A stretch of DNA of 64,000 nt from NCBI RefSeq assembly GCF_027943255.1, contig NC_072893.1, positions 85,505,784 to 85,569,783 of the forward strand, in the 5' to 3' direction. Source of the stretch: Anastrepha obliqua. Lineage: Eukaryota > Arthropoda > Insecta > Diptera > Tephritidae. Position numbers and translations under genes: made by a program. The notes beneath the pieces are model-generated. The model saw only the letters and a program-made list of their open reading frames with translations. It searched no databases and was not told where the DNA came from. This document shows positions 61,750 through 64,000 of the stretch, in pieces (position 1 is the first letter of the stretch; each line of letters opens with the position of its first letter).

Positions 61750-63200
61750 TCTTTCACTTGCTAACCAAGTAAAGCCAAGTCCTTCTTCACCTTATCTTTC
61801 CAACGCAGAGGAGATCTTCCTCTTCCTCTGCTACCACCAGCTAGCATCGAATATTTTCAGAGCCGAAGCGTTTTTATCCAATCAGACGACATGACCTAGC
61901 CAGCGGAATTCCAGGATCTTTATTCGTTGCACTATGTTTGTGCCTCCGTTAAGCTCATACAGCTTACTATTCCATCGCCTTCGCCACGTGCGAAGAATCT
62001 TTCTCAAAATCAAACATATCAAAGGACGCCTCATCGGATGTTGTCATCGTCCAAGTTTCCCTGAAACAATAGACGATGCATGATGAAAGTCTTATAAATT
62101 GCTAGTTTTATTCGTCGAGTTGTGTCCTTGGTCCACAGTAGCATTTGTTGGGAAGAGAGATTTTCTGCTGAATTTCAAGGCAGACATTATTATCGATGTT
62201 AATGCTAGTTCCATTCGTCAACTGTTTGTTTGATGACAGGAGATACTTCGTCTTCTCCTCGTTCACCACCGGAACTAAAAACGTGATTGTTAAGATCGAT
62301 GATGTCAAAATACGTACATATCTTATAATAAATTGTACCTAATAGGTTAAGTTCTGCGGCTCGCTCAATCTTTTCTGGGCTAAAAAAGTCTCGCGACGGG
62401 GAGTCATTCTGTCTGAAATCAGGTTTGGTATTAAATGGCTCAGAGGGAACTTTCCTTTTCTGCTGGTATTGAACAAAGTCGTCGTGCTGTATTAGTTTTG
62501 CAAGGATAACAAATTCATACATCTCGGCATATAGGCAGCTCGTTTTAAAATAGGCGAAAAGATGGTGTGTTTCAGTCTTTCACGCAATACGTAAATTTCG
62601 CGGTAGTTGCCACAAATTGCAGGATTACTCTTCTTGTGGATTGAGCAGAGCTCACTTAAATTCCAATCGACAAATTTTGCATAGCAACTGATGCATGTAA
62701 ATTAACAGCTCCTCGCCATATTTGAATACCTCAGTTTGCAGTTCGTGGGCACCCGCGACTTTGTTGTTCTGCGTTATTGCTATTCGCATCTGAATAGCGT
62801 CGTTAGCGATTGGGGGATCACGATCTTCATATTTGCCAGTATTCAGCGAGTTCGAAAAGTACTCCCTCCATAATTTAAGTATGTTCTGGACGTCAGTCAT
62901 CAGATCGCCGTTTTTGTTCTTACAGGAAAACGCCCCGGTCTTGGAACCTTCCAAAAGCCGACAAGCTTTCTGGTGGAATTTTCGGACGTTTTTCCTATCG
63001 ACCAGTATCTCAAGTTCTTCGCACACACGTATTTCTTTAATTCACGTCCTCTTATTTCTTTAATTCTGATAATACGTTTCTCTACTTCTCTCAATTCCCG
63101 GTAGCGATCCCGCATGGTTCGTATTGCACCCGATAGCAGTATAATATTTCTCGTCGTACCAATTATTTCGTCAGGCTCGCAGAAATCCGATTTCTTCTAA
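61750..63200 (-). pseudogene. RTE-like LINE reverse transcriptase, degenerate
   Basis: Read on the minus strand from 63115 down: MRDRYRELREVEKRIIRIKE, then FHQKACRLLEGSKTGAFSC, then ILKLWREYFSNSLNTGKYED, KVAGAHELQTEVFKYGEELL, MHQLLCKICRLEF (fingers/palm). After breaks it continues VNEEKTKYLLSSNKQLTNGT (below the YADD region, which is itself too decayed to read) and a tail with RCQ/LARSCRLIG-like thumb sequence near 61900. Same family as the fragments at 18715 and 59620. Several stops and a 5' truncation make it a pseudogene. Confidence 0.68.
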
Positions 63201-63284
63201 GGAAGGGGCACCCCGACTATATATATTAGATAGATTATGAAATATTGTTTATTGTTCCTGATCTTTTTGTAACAGTAAGCCTAC

Positions 63285-63770
63285 CAATTTGTAATGTGCA
63301 TTGTTGCTGTTCCCCAAATAGAGGGATCTACAGTCTTACGCCGCCCCCGAACGGCAGAAGATATTTAAGAGAGGTGTTTTTATTGGATCATGTATGAGGT
63401 AACATATAAAGAAACCCCAATTTTTTCTACTCCCAAAATAGTTCTTCAAAGAGGAAAAGTTTTTCGGTGATTATGGTGAGGCTACACCTTAAGTGTTTTA
63501 AAGCTGATCGAAACTCAGCAGAGCTCTTAGAAAAGTATGCGCGTAAATACTTAATTCTCTACGATACATTCACATGCATGGAAATATGAGTTCTAGAGTT
63601 ATTTGGCTAAAAACCTCATAATGGCTGATAGTTATTTTTTTTAGAGAATCTTTCTCAAGGCGTGAATGCACTAGGAGGTTTGCGACAACTTGACGTTAGG
63701 TGACCACTATTAGAAAAATTGTTATATTACTTGTGATTTTATGTTAACCAACCGCACCAACCGAATGCAG
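63285..63770 (-). mobile_element. tRNA-derived SINE, old copy with an internal insertion
   Basis: A 3' part at 63285-63385 (GTTGCTGTTCCCCAAATAGA, CCGAACGGCAGAAGATATT) and a 5' part at ~63660-63770 (AATGCACTAGGAGGTTTGCG, TGACCACTATTAGAAAAA, CGCACCAACCGAATGC) of one minus-strand copy. They are separated by ~275 bp of unrelated AT-rich DNA. Confidence 0.6.
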
Positions 63771-64000
63771 TCAGTCACAAATATCCTGGGGCTTTAATCA
63801 GCATTATTTTTTATTGAACCGCAAGTTTTAGCAGTAAATAATATATTATACCCGAAAAGTTTTAATTATCGAGTTCAAATTCGAGTTAGAGAGCAGTTCC
63901 ATTTCATTTGTAAACAAGTTGACGAAATATGTAAAAAGTCTGATGAAGAATAAGTAATTAAAGAAACTAAATATTTATATATGTATATAACATATATGTA
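63771..64000. other. AT-rich end of window
   Basis: Nothing recognised. Confidence 0.4.

Overview
This window looks like a stretch of chromosome from a higher fly, most likely a tephritid fruit fly or close relative. The evidence is the AT-rich sequence with TACATATGTA-type microsatellites, short introns with GTRAGT donors, one gene that is clearly the insect Rho kinase (Rok/ROCK), and a dense load of insect-type transposons. There are no prokaryotic operons, rRNA genes, genuine tRNA genes or CRISPR arrays. The species is inferred, not proven.

Genes. The only securely identified gene is Rok on the + strand. Eleven coding exons run from 26849 to the stop at 33676-33678, and they keep an open frame of about 1,357 codons. 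The short first coding exon was not found, so it lies further upstream or outside the window. Two more genes are proposed from exon structure alone. One is on the - strand at 6306-5233 (perhaps continuing to 5002), with phase-matched exons and strong donors. The other is on the + strand at 38269-48609, with three phase-compatible exons and two alternative 3' ends. Neither could be named. A further intact ORF (17153-17581) belongs to a transposon.

Layout. 1-4.8 kb: SINE head, deleted mariner-like element, R1-like LINE relic, mariner-like element split by a jockey-like LINE. 5-6.5 kb: candidate minus-strand gene and a CpG-containing 5' region. 7.3-9.8 kb: mariner, Tc1 relic, SINE. 9.8-12.3 kb: AT-rich, no gene seen. 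12.4-14.3 kb: deleted piggyBac element nested in a smaller TTAA element. 15.3 kb: full SINE. 16.36-18.24 kb: an unusual DNA transposon with ~360-bp terminal inverted repeats and a single Cys-rich gene. 18.4-26.4 kb: RT fragments, SINEs, mariner derivatives and MITEs. 26.8-34.6 kb: Rok and its 3' UTR. 35-48.6 kb: sparse repeats and the second candidate gene. 43.8-64 kb: mariner/Tc1 relics, MITEs, SINEs, three TTAA elements and RTE-like LINE fragments, with no recognised host gene after 48.6 kb.

How it fits together. Rok acts in Rho GTPase signalling to actomyosin. It has an N-terminal AGC kinase domain, a long coiled coil with the Rho-binding segment, and a PH domain split by a C1 finger. The rest of the window is mostly transposon biology. 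At least a dozen copies of one tRNA-derived SINE are present, several Tc1/mariner elements have lost the catalytic core but keep the N-terminal DNA-binding region and C-terminus, and several insertions are nested. The best candidate for something undescribed is the long-TIR element at 16356-18244.
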